The notes under the pieces are model-generated. The model did no database searches and was not told where the DNA came from. It saw only the letters and a list, made by a program, of their open reading frames with translations. Of a stretch of 64,000 nucleotides of DNA, positions 45,781-59,250 are shown piece after piece. Origin of the DNA: Tetradesmus obliquus (taxonomy: Eukaryota > Chlorophyta > Chlorophyceae > Sphaeropleales > Scenedesmaceae). The DNA is taken from positions 4,207,501 through 4,271,500 of the forward strand of contig CP126194.1 of assembly GCA_030272155.1 (NCBI GenBank), in the 5' to 3' direction. Made by a program: the position numbers and the translations under genes. The first letter of the stretch is position 1. Every line of letters begins with the position of its first letter.

Positions 45781-46283
45781 AAACCTTGGACAGAGTAGTT
45801 GCAGGGTATCCCGTTACTTGTGCCCCTGTAGCAGCTGATTAACGTCGAGCTGGGTTGTGTGGGGCAGCAAGCTTTTGGCCACGGCTGTGTGTCTAGTAGT
45901 AACATGTTGTGGTGTACACCCTACGGTGCACAAGGTCTAGTTGCGTTATGCTGGCATGTGCCAGGGTTTCTGCCGTTGCTCATTGTATCATATTGTACAT
46001 TATCAAGCTATGTATCATCGTGCCGGCATCAGCACCCCTGTGTGCTGGCCAGCAGCTTGCCGCTGCAATGTATCTGTTTACCAGGACTTTCAGGCTGGCG
46101 CCAGCGGCAGTGGTAAATTACACGGTACGCAATACGCAAGTTGGGGAGTACTCATACGTGTCCAAATACGCGCCAATATGTGTTTGTGCTGTAGCGCCAA
46201 CGCTGTGTTGCAGCACGTGCTGCAGTGCACTGCAGTGGCGGCAGTGCGGCTGTCGGCCTGCATGCCTAGAGTGCTCCTGATTT
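45781..46283. other. ETFA 3' flank, no gene seen
   Basis: About 500 bp between the ETFA stop and dispersed element B. It should hold the ETFA 3' UTR. No TGTAA signal stands out. Confidence 0.45.
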
Positions 46284-48178
46284 TTGCAGCAGCAGCAGCA
46301 GCAGCAGGAGTGGCGCTGGTGGAGAGGTGCTACGTACCGACCTCTTGCTCTTTTTGGCTGCGGTGTCTTCTCAAGTTTACCGGCTTGGCTCTTCAGCACA
46401 TTGTAGGGGAGGGGCAGGAGTAGTACGTAATCACGGCCCTGTCCTCTGCTCTTCGTTAGGTCCGCTCTCTAAGAAGAGAGCGTAGACGACTCGAAATTTC
46501 AACTTTCTTCAGCACAAAGCAAGCAGCGACTGGCGCTTGCGAGAGCCACGGCAGTACAGTCTGCTGATCACAGGGCAGTGGTGCACTGCAGGTGACCTGC
46601 CAGACCGAGGACTTCACACGGCGCGATGTTGTGTCTGAGATACCCTGTACACTGTGTTAAGAGCTTTTAATGTACATGGCAGGATTCCCGTTGACGTCGC
46701 AATCGTCTTCATCGCGATGATCACTGTCACAGAACCGTTGAGGGAGATTGCCCGCACGTGCGGTCATCCGGCGTACTTACAGAAACATAGCCACAAGATC
46801 AGTTTGACGTGATACAAAGCATTTACAGCTGTTATACATGTTATGAATTTGTTACTGATTACGTCGGTGTCTAGCCACGGTTCGATCAGCTGCACTGGTA
46901 CTTCTGTCTGGACGCCCGCCAGCGCCCACCAGCACAAAAACGATAGATCTGTGCATGATTTATCACCACATCTGTTCACATAGCTATGTTCTGCATATTT
47001 CTAACCGAAATCGTAAAATCGTTATTCGCCATGTTCGCGCTGCTGTGTTATCAGGGGCGATAGCAAAAAAAGCAGCGCTATTGGGATACATAAGCAAAAA
47101 GGCAGATGTGAAGCGGGGTTCTCACAGTTGCAGCCCACCCTGTGGGATGAGTGCCCAGTGGCAGGCCATTAGCCCCTGTGGTACTTGCCAATTCACACTT
47201 GCTTTTTTGCCCACATGCTCAAGCTGCCACACGTGTCTCATATGTACCTTGATTTGTTAATTTTCAAAGTATCTCGGCGCGTGCCATGTGCAACATACAC
47301 TAGCGCATGCCGAGTTACTGGTTTCTCTGGGGTTAAAACCTCAGAGTGACAGCCCGAGCTGAGCTGCTTGCAGCTTCCTATTTTACCAGGTGTCTGTGGT
47401 GGCGTATGCCGCATGAACACACCGTGTTACCCCTCTATCTATCTATCGGCGCGTGCCCCCATGTGTAACAAACACAAACGAAAGAGGCGACTTGGTCAAC
47501 TTGGAGTTGTTTACATTTTCTGCTCGGGCATTTATCACATCTTGCTACATCTGTTGTAAGATTTACATCAAATTCATTCATTTTCTGTCCTGCTTCCTAC
47601 ATGCTACAGCACATCACTGAGTTGCCCCTGGTTGTCCCTTTCCCTGTTGCACCAAGTGCATTTCGTGTGCTATGTGTTATCAATTTGCTTTGAAAGCTCT
47701 GGTGTCTTGGTGCATGCCTCTGTGCTGTTGCCATGCGCCAGCACCGAGCTGCCTTGTGACATCAGTAGATATCTGAGAAGCAGCCCCGCCTCACCTATTC
47801 ATGACTGCTGCCGCTGCGCCGCAGCTGCAGTTGGCAGCTGGTCACTGCCAGTGAACGTGCATGGTACAGCTACATGTGTAGTGTGTTGAAAGGACGGCAA
47901 GCTTCAAGGCTGCAGCTCATGTCATGCAATCAGAGAACAAGTGAGGAGTTGTTTGTGAGTGACATCCTGGTGGCAGAATTTGTTTATGTGGGTTACCAAG
48001 GTTGCAACGACTGCGGCCGGCAGGGACATGTCCCACAATAACCCTGCTGTAGCAGGTGGCCAGGTGACAATGTACAGACTCAAACAACCTTTTGCTGAGC
48101 AACAGCAGCAAACATCCACACCATCTTTTGGCAGACTACAGCACACACCACACACACACACACCCAAATGAATCTGTC
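46284..48178 (-). mobile_element. unclassified dispersed element, copy B (inverted)
   Basis: Reverse-complement copy of 22458-24436, clearly diverged from it by substitutions and small gaps. The left boundary here is a CAG tract (about 46287-46307), equivalent to the CTG tract of copy A. Relative to copy A it carries about 172 extra bases between two copies of CGGCGCGTGCC (47275-47285 and 47447-47457). No long protein frame was recognised. The repeat has no family I can name. Confidence 0.7.
47275..47457. repeat. extra segment in element B flanked by 11-bp direct repeats
   Basis: CGGCGCGTGCC occurs at both edges, and copy A has only one equivalent (read in reverse near 23382-23393). The inserted DNA includes a short (TATC)n run at about 47435-47446. 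It could be a nested insertion with target duplication, or a tandem duplication followed by decay. Confidence 0.6.
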
Positions 48179-48365
48179 AGCTGCATCCGGATGCGGATCC
48201 TTTCATGACAGCTGTGTTGACTTCACATCTTGGATGAGAGTTACAACACACTTGAGACCTACAACCACACGCGCAGAGGTCACACCAGCCAGAGATTGCT
48301 AGGCGTCATGCTAGGATGGTCCTACATGACCATGCCATGTCACACCACACGTATGCATCTGTTCC

Positions 48366-48401
<36 letters not shown>

Positions 48402-49638
48402 GAGAAGTCCTGGAAAGCTAGCAGCATGGTTGGACATGCAGTCCCGCTGTGGCAGCGTGCTTGCTGCATGCATTGACACGAACAAAGGGCGACATGAACG
48501 GTGACAGGCTCATATGTGCTGTGCAGCATGTAGCGAGGCCAGCCTTGCAGGCGCGTCCCCACTCAGCATGGTCTAGCTGTTGTTTGCCTTCAGCAACTTT
48601 TTGGTGGGCGCCAGTGTAGCAACAGGGGCTGCCAGGCTTCTTGATTGTGTTGTGCATAGTGTGCTGCTATGCTGTGGCCTTCATACAGACTCCTACGTTT
48701 ATGCACACAGGCGCAAATGCCATGTGCCCTTTTTCACATGTCACAGGCGCTTTCGCTGGTGACTTGTGTGCATAAAATTCAATCAATGCGCGTTTCTCTC
48801 TGTCTGCCCGCACACACCCTGCTTTGTTGGCGTGTACATGCGCGCGCCTTGCGTGCGTGGTGCAGTGTTTGTGTTGCGTCGCGAAGGCCGTCTGTTGTTA
48901 AAAGAGATCGCAATTCGTTGTATGCAAGCAGGCTATCAACAGATCCTACTAAGTTCAAGTCCAGGTTGACATCGTTTTGTGTGATGCGCGCGTGTTGTAC
49001 CCTTCGCTTGTGTGAAGGAAAACTCGAATCAATAGGAGTAGGCATGTTGTCTTATCCACACGCATCAGATGTGCGTGGTTTGCCTGTTTGCATGCGCACT
49101 TTGATGTGGTGGTGTGTGCACATGCGCATGCCTTGATGTCAGGATGTGTGCACGGCCTTGCTGGACGGCTGGTGCGCTTGACATGGGTTGGGAGTGTGTC
49201 CTTGCCTGTCTCAGCTACAGCTTATGTGCACGAGGGTCGGTTGGCATGAGCTGTTGGGGGCTGTATGTATCACGTGTTGGAAGAGTGCATGCAGGTGTCC
49301 TGATGCTCGTACGCCGTGACATGAGATGCCAAGCATTTCCAGCTGCTTGTCTTTCAATGAAATGCATTATACGACATGCATGCAAGATCATGGAGTGTTT
49401 GATGAGCATGCTGCGATGGATTCTTGGGTGCACTAGTAATTGTATGAAGTAAGAGTGTGCCTCATCTTGAGCCTGCTCTTGGTGAGGTGCACGTCAAGAG
49501 CTGGCTGCTGCATTGCTGCTTCTTGGCTGCTGGTTGAAACATGTGCCTCCTCCTCTGAACTGCCTGACACAGTAACTGCTGCTGCGGCTGCTGCTGCTGC
49601 CAGTTTTCCAGAAGATACGGAAAGTGCAGAACTTACCT

Positions 49639-49674
<36 letters not shown>

Positions 49675-52152
49675 TGCTCTGCTGTAGGTAACCTCCAGCT
49701 CATTCAGTCACGGCTGCCAGCCCACGAAGGTCGCAATGAGCTGAAGATGCTGCAGTTTGGCTGCTGGCAGCGGATTCAGAAGCAGACTTGGGCGCGTCAC
49801 TAAGAGCAGAGGCGGCTGTCCCTGCAGCTCTGCGCGTCCGCGCCCAAACACAAGCCCATTGCATGTGCATTCAGCGCAGATGCAGATGCACAGCTGGCAG
49901 GGGCAGCAGCAGGCACGGGAGCAGCAAGTGATGCTGCGGAGAGGAGCACCACAACGGCTGAGGTCGCTCAGCATGTAGCCTGACTATGTTGTATGGCCGT
50001 GGGGCTGTGAGTGAGCTCAATGCCGCCATGGCATGCAGGCGAGCGTGATTGTCAGTACGCCAGCAGTGCTGCATCCTCTGCACGAACATGAAGGTTTTCA
50101 AGTGGCTTCTTTGCGGCAAGCAGCCTGCATGCGGTTGCTGGGTGTTGGGCGGCATGTCTTCAGTGCTCAACGATGGAAGCACAGCCATTATACATGCCTG
50201 TGACAGCCTGATTGGGCTCTTTGGGCGCCGCGCTGATGAGTGGTTCTCCTGCTGCGCTTCAATCACCACTCAAAGGTTCTATCACCGTTGTGTGACCGAT
50301 CAAGCAGCCAACGTTCAAAATCTCGAATACGCACCAACTTGTGCTTAGCACCAGATCGACCAATGTGTTCTATATTCTGCTTTGCTGTGAGAAGTGGGAC
50401 ATCACAGAGTATTGGAGCAGCTAGCAGGTATGCATCATTGTGCATGAGGCGTTTGCGGTCATTGCAACCATTGTTCATACAGACTGCAGCGTCAGCGTTG
50501 ATCAGTGCCTGCTAGCAGGCCTGAAAACGGCAGGCATGATGACAAAGGGGTTGCATTTTCGTGCACGCAGGCAGCCTTTGGCTAGCAACGGTTACTACAG
50601 TTGGTGTGTCTGACACGAATAACATATGGGATACTGTGACATATGCTGGTGTGGCCTCAATTGAGTTGCAAGCGCTTGACTGACGAGCGCTCGCTGAGAC
50701 CTAGCTGCAACCCATGATACACTGTGCGGTGCCATAGCGGCTGACCACAGTGAACACAGCGACGTTGCTGTGGCGCAGAGTCCCACTGGAGCAAGAGAGG
50801 GTGGAGGCACGCTGACGCTTGGGAGCATTCTGGTTATGCACGGCAGCCAGTACTCAGCTATCCTGCAAGTCCCAGATGTCATCAGAAACATTGCCGGCAA
50901 GCTTGGAAGCTTATCTATTCAAAGTGACTTCGTGACACGGCCCGCAAGAGGATGACAGGCTGACACTGCCTGGAAGGGGTGACTGGGTGGCACTGCCTGC
51001 AAAGAGCGACTGGGTGACAACAGAGATACGATCACAAATGCAGTGTCCTTGTTACGGTATCCAAGGTAATGGTTGTGTATTGGCTGTGAAGGCACATTGG
51101 TCCAGCTCATGCCGTATATACACATGTATATCTGTGTCGTTCACGCATGCTGTTCACCGCCTTACGTGTACTTCAAAGCACACGTTACCAGCACAGAGTC
51201 TACCTGCCTGCCGGTCACCACAAGCTCACCAGACGACCCAAGGCAGCTGCCTTACACAGCAGAAATCAAGCACATCCCTAGCTGCCTAGCAGCCACTGCA
51301 GCCATCACAGCAAGACTCTGCGAACTTTTTGTTGACAGCGAGTGCAACACCAAGGCCCAGGCACATGTCCAAGGCGACCTGACATACCTGCCGCTACCAC
51401 CACGCATGCGTTTGTGTAGAACCCCAGGAACACCCACTGGAACGGGAACGACGCAGAGCCTCACTGCCACCTGTGGCCAGAGTACTGCAGTTGACAGCAG
51501 TCACTCCAGTACAGGTCACTAGCGACTTGAGGCAGCCAACAGCTCAAGGCGGCACACCACTAGCTATCTGTACAACTAAACCAGCGACATCCATGATTGC
51601 AGCGCATAGATTGTTGTGCAACAATGTGCTACCAGCAGCAAATCAGCGGCTATTGCTGCAATACCACAGAAGCACAACATGCTGTTGCGTAACTTATTTG
51701 GTCGAAAACTGCGCAGTTTAACACCAAGTGTATGCACATGCTTTCCAAACATTGTCTTGATCGTAACTGATGATGCCGATGGTCTTTCAAACAGGGGGAC
51801 CAGCCGCACGCTGTCGTTTGTTGGGCGCCAATGCAAGCACCCCGCAGCACAGAGGACCATTAATGCTGACCCACCAGCATCACACGACACTCATTTCATT
51901 TGCAAACCATGCATTACAACTGTGCAGCAATGCTTGTTGACTTGCCGTTTTCACGGGCTGTAGACTGATGCGTACAAGGTCGTATGATGTTTTGAGAAGC
52001 CTCAGCATGGCATCCCTTGCTCATGCACCTGCATGCGCTGTACATGCTACTGCTGCTGCTGTTGACCGTGCCAGCTGACCATGGGAAAATCACAACTGGC
52101 AGTCGCTGCTTCTACTCATACTCGGCCTTCCAGTTCAAAGGCTTCTCTAGCC
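48179..52152. other. 4-kb stretch, no supported gene
   Basis: Several open frames exist but none has convincing domain or splice support. CTG/CAG tracts lie at about 48370-48402 and 49648-49675. Minus-strand frames near 50263-50478 look protein-like but cannot be joined to anything. A plus-strand frame at 51073-51522 is Thr/Ser-rich and unrecognised. This may contain old mobile DNA or an unrecognised gene. Confidence 0.4.
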
Positions 52153-53756
52153 CTAGCGCCGCTTGCGTGCAGCTGCTCTGCTGCTGCTTGGCTCCGAGCG
52201 TCCAAGGGCAAACTCTGGCGCCCTGTAAGCCCCTGCTGCTGCAGCTGCATCGTGCTCAGCGCAGCTGCGGTGCCGCTTGGCTGCTGGCTCGTCTGCTGCC
52301 TCTGCCACCTCTGCTGTGTACGCTTCCTCTGCTTTCCTGGATTTGTTCTGGGCCTGCGCTACCTGGCGCTGCCGGTTGATCTTCTCTTGGCCGAACAGGC
52401 GCTGCGCGTCATCCTGCGCCTTCTGCCACCATGCTTGCCACATGTCCCGCATGCCAGCCTTCTCCTGCTGCTCAACACCAGCTGCCAGCTTGCGCAGCCC
52501 CTGCTTTGTGTCAGCCCAGGCCATGCTGAGCAGTTCCTCATCATCGCGGCAGTTGTGCACGGCAGAGAGCTCCCCTTGCAGGTCGGTCACCTGCGTCATC
52601 TGCAGCCGCAGCAGCGCGTTGACCTCTCGCAGCTCCGCCACCACCTGCACAAACTCCTCAAAACTCGCGATGTCTGTGTGTGGCTGGGGGCCGCTGTCTG
52701 CGCCTTGCTTCGTGCAAGCTTGCCAGAACTGTAGGTCATAGAGCCTGTCGCCAAAGCTGGTCAGTAAGGTTGTCAGCGCCTGGGCTAGCAGCACTTGGCC
52801 ATCCTCCAATGTCTGAACCAGCTGCATCTTGGAGCATAACTCCATGTTCGCATATGGGCTGCTGTACTCGCTGCCAGGGTGAGGTGCCTGCTGCGCATTC
52901 GCTGCATACGCCTCCGTGTCCTGCAGGGGAGCTTTGAGCTGCTCCATACGAGCCCTTATGATTTGCAGCAGCTCCCGCACGTTGACTGGCTGCACTGTAG
53001 CTGCGGTGCGCTGCCAGTAACCAAATCTGCCCAGGATGCAGAACCGCTATGCAATGCTGGCGAAGCCGACAATTTCCAGTAGCTGTGCACGTGGTGAAAG
53101 TTGGGTCGAACAGACCAGAGAGGTTAAGTGCAGATTCTGCTTGCTGCTGGCAACACTCGCAGGACAGCCCTCAACTGGCAGGTGGTTCAGTACTGCAGCT
53201 GTACAGATGCGCCAAAGGTGAACAAGCTGCTTGGCTGCATACCTTGTTGCTGAAGCTTGACTCAGCAGGAGTAGATGTAAATCACATCTAGCTCAAATGA
53301 GCCTTTGAGGCTGAGAATGCAGCTTGCAAGCACTGCTGTCATGTTGTGACAGCGGCAGCCTGGTCCTGCTGCAGCCCCAACAGTACTGCTGCGGGTTTCT
53401 GCCTACTGCCACATACGCACCCAGTCCTCCTTATAGTTGACGTCTCTTGGCTTGACAAAAACTTCTCCATCAAAAGCCTGCCGTCCGTCATCTCCTAAGC
53501 TGCCACCTATGGCTTCGCTTTCAGCGAATGTGCTTCTTCCATGCCACGGCACGTGCGGTGCAGCTAGCCTATCTCCGAATTGAAACATTGCACTCATTTC
53601 AGTAGTTTCAACTATTGTATAAAAGCTCTGGCTGCTGTGCCCGTTTTTAACTGTACGAAAGGCTCCAGACATCTCAGTGACATTGACCCTGCGGTCTGTG
53701 CTACTACATTTGAACGTGGCACGCTGAATTGTTTGCCATGCTGAAATTGAACGCAT
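52153..53756 (-). CDS. unrecognised protein, predicted two exons
   Basis: Exon 1 runs from ATG 53756 to 53421, giving 112 codons and ending DVNYKEDW at a GTGCGT donor. Exon 2 runs from about 53010 (acceptor CTGGCAG) to the stop TAG at 52155-52153, giving 285 codons, and is in phase with exon 1. An alternative acceptor at 52989 is also in phase. Exon 1 is ordinary in composition (FYTIVETTEMSAMFQFGDRL). Exon 2 is long, Gln/Leu/Glu-rich and probably alpha-helical with coiled-coil character (LLQIIRARMEQLKAPLQ; ELREVNALLRLQMTQVTDLQ). It ends in a basic tail, AARKRR, that could be a nuclear signal. I do not recognise the family. It is read convergently with nothing nearby and is 1.2 kb from the GH79 gene on the same strand. 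Confidence 0.55.
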
Positions 53757-55005
53757 TCAAGTCGCGGTTGTACAGCTTCCTGCTTCAAGTCACTTTGTTG
53801 GTTACTGTGGGGGTTCAAAACACGATTCTGCACTAGGATAGCTGGCACAATGAGTTTGTGTTCGCCAGCACGTTGAGAACAAGACGGACATGCGCTGGAG
53901 CTAAAGCAGCATGTTTATCACAAGCTTCTGCACTGCGTACACACAGTTTGTCAGCTTGCTTGGGCGGTGCCAGAAATATGCAGTGGGCAAACACAAATGA
54001 CAACAGCTGTTGCTGCCATCATGCGCTGCTGTCATTGTGGCGTGCTGACATGCACGCGCACGTTCATGATAGCACTGCATGGCTAACACCCTCACCTTGT
54101 CAGTGTGCATCTGGTGCAGCCGCACTGTGCCGCTACAATCGAATGTGGTAAGCAACATAAGATGCCTGCGCAAAGCACGTGCAGTGCACTGGTGCAATGG
54201 TGCACGTGCGGCACCAAAGGTGCACTGATGTCGCAAATACAGGCAACATGCAGATGCTGCAGGGTGATCTATATCAGATTCAGGAAGCTTTCAGTGAGTG
54301 TTGCAACTATTGGGTTCAGCATGACAGCCTCCAAAGGGTGAGGCGCACCTCAGCAGAGTGTCACAGGTGAATTCAGAGCACGTTACCAACGTAACATGCT
54401 GTTTTCACTGCTGTGAAGCAAATGACAATACCCATGCACGTGGCTGCTTGGCAGTTGTGCCACCAACATGTTTCCACCACGGCTGCGGCCTCCAACTTGG
54501 ACCATTGCTGCTTGTATTGCATACCACATTTTGCAACACTGCCCAGGCTGCGCCTACAGCAAACCATCACCTTGACAGATACCATATAGTGTACACAGTG
54601 CTCACTTTGCAGCAGCCTCAAAACGCATCATCATCACTTCATCATATCGAGTGCCCACTCCGTGCAACAACAAATCTTGGTGCAGTCAAAACACCTATTT
54701 CCATGCCCCTCCACAGGGGGGCATGAACTTGTACAGTAGCTGAGCCACCTGCCAAACATCTTGTTGCGGCACAGCAGGTGTCAACCATGCGAATTTGCCC
54801 TGCCATATGCGGCACAGGCACCTGTTTCAGTGCAGACACCACCCCCACCCCTCTACAACGCCATTTTACCTTGCCTTTACACCCCCGCTTCTTTGATGCT
54901 GTGTACAGATCAGCTCACGACGCCTGATGCCGATGCTGCTGTGAAGAAACAGAGAGCACAGCCACCAAGCAACAGCAGCAGTCACTGCTGATGAAGGTCT
55001 GCTGC
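53757..55005. other. intergenic, no gene seen
   Basis: This lies between the GH79-like gene and the unrecognised gene, both on the minus strand. It should contain the GH79 3' UTR and the promoter of the downstream gene. No reading frame with recognisable features was found. Confidence 0.45.
54877..54881 (-). terminator. possible TGTAA polyadenylation signal of the GH79 gene
   Basis: Minus-strand TGTAA lies about 125 bp after the GH79 stop, a reasonable 3' UTR length for a green alga. The motif is short and the assignment is positional. Confidence 0.4.
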
Positions 55006-57194
55006 TCACTCTGTCAGCGCCTCATCCGGTGACACCACCAGCAGCGCAGCAGACGCAGCCGGCAGTCCAATGTTGTAACTGCAAGGCTTCCCGGCAAACA
55101 GCTGCGGCCGCACCGCAACCTGCTCCACGGCATTCTGCAGCTTGCCGGTGAAGCCGGAGTTCTCGTAAGTCTGGCCCTGCCACGTGATCCCGCCCTTGCT
55201 GAAGATGCCGAGCCGGCCCGGCAGCATGCGCGAGAGCGAGGCCTTGTTCGAGCAGAACTTGGAATCGACACGCACGTCGACGTTGCAGGGCTTGTCGACG
55301 TCCTTGTTGATGAGCGCGATGCGCACGTCACCGCCATCCGACTTGAGGGCATACACCTGCGTGAAGCGCAGGGACGCAAATAAGTTGCAGAGGCGTTGCC
55401 GCAGCTTCAACAGCATGTGGGTGGACAGCAAGCTGACTCACCCGCCAGCGTCTGTAGAGCATTTTGAACTGCTGACATGCCTGTCACAAACACCTGATGC
55501 ACAGCCGCTGCCCCACAGCACCCAGCCACGCCTGCCCGCCTGCCCACCTTGATGTTGGCAGCGCACTTGTCCCAGCGCTCCACGTTGGCAGCCACAAAGC
55601 TTGTGTCTGCCGCCTTGCCGTAGCCGCCCGCGCTGGCCAGCGTCCAGAACAGGTAGCCGTACCAGGGGGCATGCACGCTGGGGTAGGGCCACGGGTCCTG
55701 ACCAGCCTGCAGCAGATACAGGTGGTTGAGGCAGGTGGTTTTGGCAGCAGATACGGGTTGTGAGACAGCAAAGCAGATGCGAGCCAGGGGCAGGACATCA
55801 GACGTGGATTTGGTGGGCATTGGAGCGCCACTGGCAGCACCACAGGATGTGCTTGCCTACCAGCAAGTGCAGTGCAAGCAGTATACGCCAAGCAGGCCTG
55901 CTGGTGGTTGCCAATGCACACACAAGAGGTGCCCGCGTTAGCGTTACGCCATGCATTGGCCAACCCTGCATAGCTCCTTGCAGTGTTGAGAATAGGCTCA
56001 TGAGTTGCAAGGAAGCTCACCTTCAAGATGAAGTTGGTCTGCACGCCCACGCTGGGCGGGTTGTCGCCATTGGGCTGGCCGCCGTTGCCCCAGTGCAGGT
56101 GGAAGGACAGCGCGCCGGCATTGGCAAACGCAAACAGCGCGTCAATCGTCCAGAAGGCACCTACCATGGTGTCACTCAGCCCCACGCGGCCGCCGCCATA
56201 CCTGCAACATCATAGAAACACAGGTATGCTTGTGACAATGCACTGGGATCTAGCTCGGCTGCATTCCTGTTGCAGTATCATTGAGTGAGTGCAGCTGCAA
56301 CAGCTGTAGAAGCTACACCTTGACCTGAAAAGAGAGCCCCATTCTGCCATGGCACTGACTGCAATGGGCAGCATTCAGTACAGCTGCCAGATGCAGTGAA
56401 GCTGCAAACATCAACTTGCTGCACGTACACTGCGCGCTGGCGGTACATGCCGACCTAGGGCACTAGACACAGGCAGCTGATGCTGTCTGTCACTGCTGCT
56501 GCTGCTGCTGCTGCTGCTTCACACAGCACTGCGTCTCACATGGAGTTGTCTCGCTGATGCACACAGGCAGGCAGGCCTGCTTGCCTTGACGTACAGCAGT
56601 ACACCCCAATCCTGGGCACACTGCACAAGCTGCCGCTCCTGCTGCTGCCGCTGCTGCTGCTACTGCTGCTGCTGCTACTACTTACATGGAGTTTGTCTCG
56701 CTGATGCGCACAGGCAGCCCTGCCTTCTTTGCAATGCCCACGTAGGCCTTGAACTTGTCGAGCGCAAAGTCCTGCAGCCACTGGCTCAGCAGCTCAGGCG
56801 CAGTCACGGTCTCGTTGTTGATGTAGGGGCTGCAGGGGTCGGCAGCAGCAGCAACAGCAGCGAGAGCAACAGCAACATAGCCGTTAGTGTGAAGGTTGGC
56901 AGCAGCGTCGCGCCCTGGTGGCGCACAACATATTGCATGGCAGCGACCTGTGGCTGCTGCTAGCTCCATGAGAGGATATGAGAGGATATGCATGCTGCGT
57001 TTGTTGTGTCTCGCGCTGCTGCTGCAAACCGCAGAGAGGCCTCGCAGCTGCTGCAGCCGCTGCATGTGCTGCTGGTGTTGCTGCTGGCAGAGCTGTCCAC
57101 TCACTAGTAGTGTGTGTTGGCCTCCCACAGGTAGCACTTGCCAGCACCCAGCACCTTGGCAAACCAGCTGGGGTCCTGAGTGTTCACGTTGCCT

Positions 57195-57226
<32 letters not shown>

Positions 57227-57658
57227 CGGGTTCGGGCAGTCAGGATGACACTTGACCAGTAAGCATGCAGTTTATGGTTTTGCAAAAGGCTGCTTTGCAC
57301 ATGGCAGAACTGTTTGACGAGCGCTGCCATGCACATGCCGCCGCCGTCATTCATCATGTCAGCGGCCTGCCTACGCCGGTGGCAACAACAACAAACATAC
57401 CGCCTCACTGCATGTGGTTGCGCAGGGCTATATGTATGATTTTACTGTCATGGACTTGAATTCCATGCAAATTGCTGCAGTACTGCTGCTGGCCCCTCAC
57501 CCCATCCAGGCCCTGACAGTATGGGCTTGCCGTCAGAGCAGGGGTTGAGCGCGGTGGCCACGCGGTGGAAGTAGGCGGCATACGCCTCAAAGCCAGACTG
57601 CCACTGCCCCTTCTCATCATAGCCGCCCAGGCCAGTGGGCCAGAACTCCGGCTACGGC

Positions 57659-57691
<33 letters not shown>

Positions 57692-58236
57692 GATGTAGTC
57701 AAAGATGCAGAAGCATGTGCAGAGCCTGCCACTGGCCCTTCTCATCATAGCCGCCCAGGCCAGTCGGCCAGAACTTCTACTACGGCAGCAGCAGCAGCAG
57801 CAGCAGAGCGTAGTGCCGGGTGAAGGAATGTTGTGTGATCTCTGCAGATTGACTAGGAATAGGAGCTGTAGCTGCCCCAGCTACCGCCTTACAGCTGATC
57901 TCAAGTGATTTCAGGGGCCTTGTGCTTTGTAGTGGAGTTTCTGTTGTTTTTGCTGCTGCTCCTGCTGCTGCTGCTGCTGCTGCTGCTACAAGGTGGTGCT
58001 GAAATCCAGCTGCAAGTGCTCCTGGCAAGAGTTTCACAACTGCTGGTGTTCCTGCTCCTGCTGTGGCTGCTGCTGCTGCTGCTGCTGCTGCTGACCCCGC
58101 GCTCACCTCATTGCCCAGCTCGAAGCCCATGAGCGAGTCCCCGAGGTGCTTCTGCGCCTGATCAATGATGTGCCTGCCCATCTCCGCTGCATTCTTCTGC
58201 CAGAGCGGCAGCCCAATGATGAACCTGCAGCAGATA

Positions 58237-58268
<32 letters not shown>

Positions 58269-59209
58269 CATCACCAGCAGCAACAGCAGCTGTGAGTAAC
58301 TACTATCACATGAGGCGATCCCACATGCTGCCCATGCTGCGGCTGAAGCAGGGCTGCCAGATTGCATGGTAATGCGTTGCTCGCCCCCTCCGCATTGCAC
58401 ACATGCTTGCACATGCCGCACATATCTTGTCAGATCCATCCAGCAGTTGCTTCCTGCTGCCTTACACACCTGCAGTTAGTGGCGCGCTGCAGCTTCTCCA
58501 GTGACACCCAGGTCTCAGGCCCAGGCACCTCTGTCATTGCATCCTGGCTAGCTCCCCCAATGCGGATGATTGGCGAAGGCCCCAGCTTCTTGAAAATGCC
58601 TGCCCACGCCTCAAAAGTAGGGCCGGTATAGTCCGTTATCCTCTTCCATTCATGCGAAGTTGCCAGGAATTGCTCGGGGATCTGTACGCCGGTGTTAGCT
58701 GGCCAAACGGAAGCGATGGCGGTGGGCCAAGTTGTGTTGGGCCCAGCTGGCATCAGGGTTGAGGGTTTTGGGCCGTCGGCTGCTGCTGAGTCAGCGTCTG
58801 GCTTGGGGGTGGTGGGCTTGCCTGGCAGTGGCGCCTTGCTGCTGCTGGTGCTGGCGTCTGTGCTGGATGCGCCTGCATATGCAAACAAGAGCGAAAGGGA
58901 GGGGTTTTGTTAGCGCTTGTGCTTAAACACTGCACGGCAGCCTGACTTGCGGGAGGGTGCGACCCACAATCAAGCAGCTGACAGGAAATTGATCATTAAC
59001 AGCTGCACGTTATGGTGACAACGACAGAGCACTTGGGCTGCAATCAAAGCATGTCGCACCTCCACACACGCCAGACATGCAGCGCTGCTTATCGCCGCAA
59101 GCTGCGCCCTCCTGCAGGGGCCTGCACACTGTACCAGCTGCGTTGCTCTGCAGATCAGCGTTCAGGCAGTCTGCATCAATGCCGGAGCAGTCGTCTGCAG
59201 GCAGCAGGC

Positions 59210-59250
<41 letters not shown>

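Noticed and set aside
50263-50478. Minus-strand frame with protein-like composition (RIRDFERWLLDRSH) near 50.4 kb
   Set aside because: It could be a decayed transposase or exon, but no catalytic motif, splice partner or second copy was found.
51073-51522. Plus-strand Thr/Ser-rich frame of about 150 codons
   Set aside because: No recognisable domain, no splice support and no neighbours that suggest a role.
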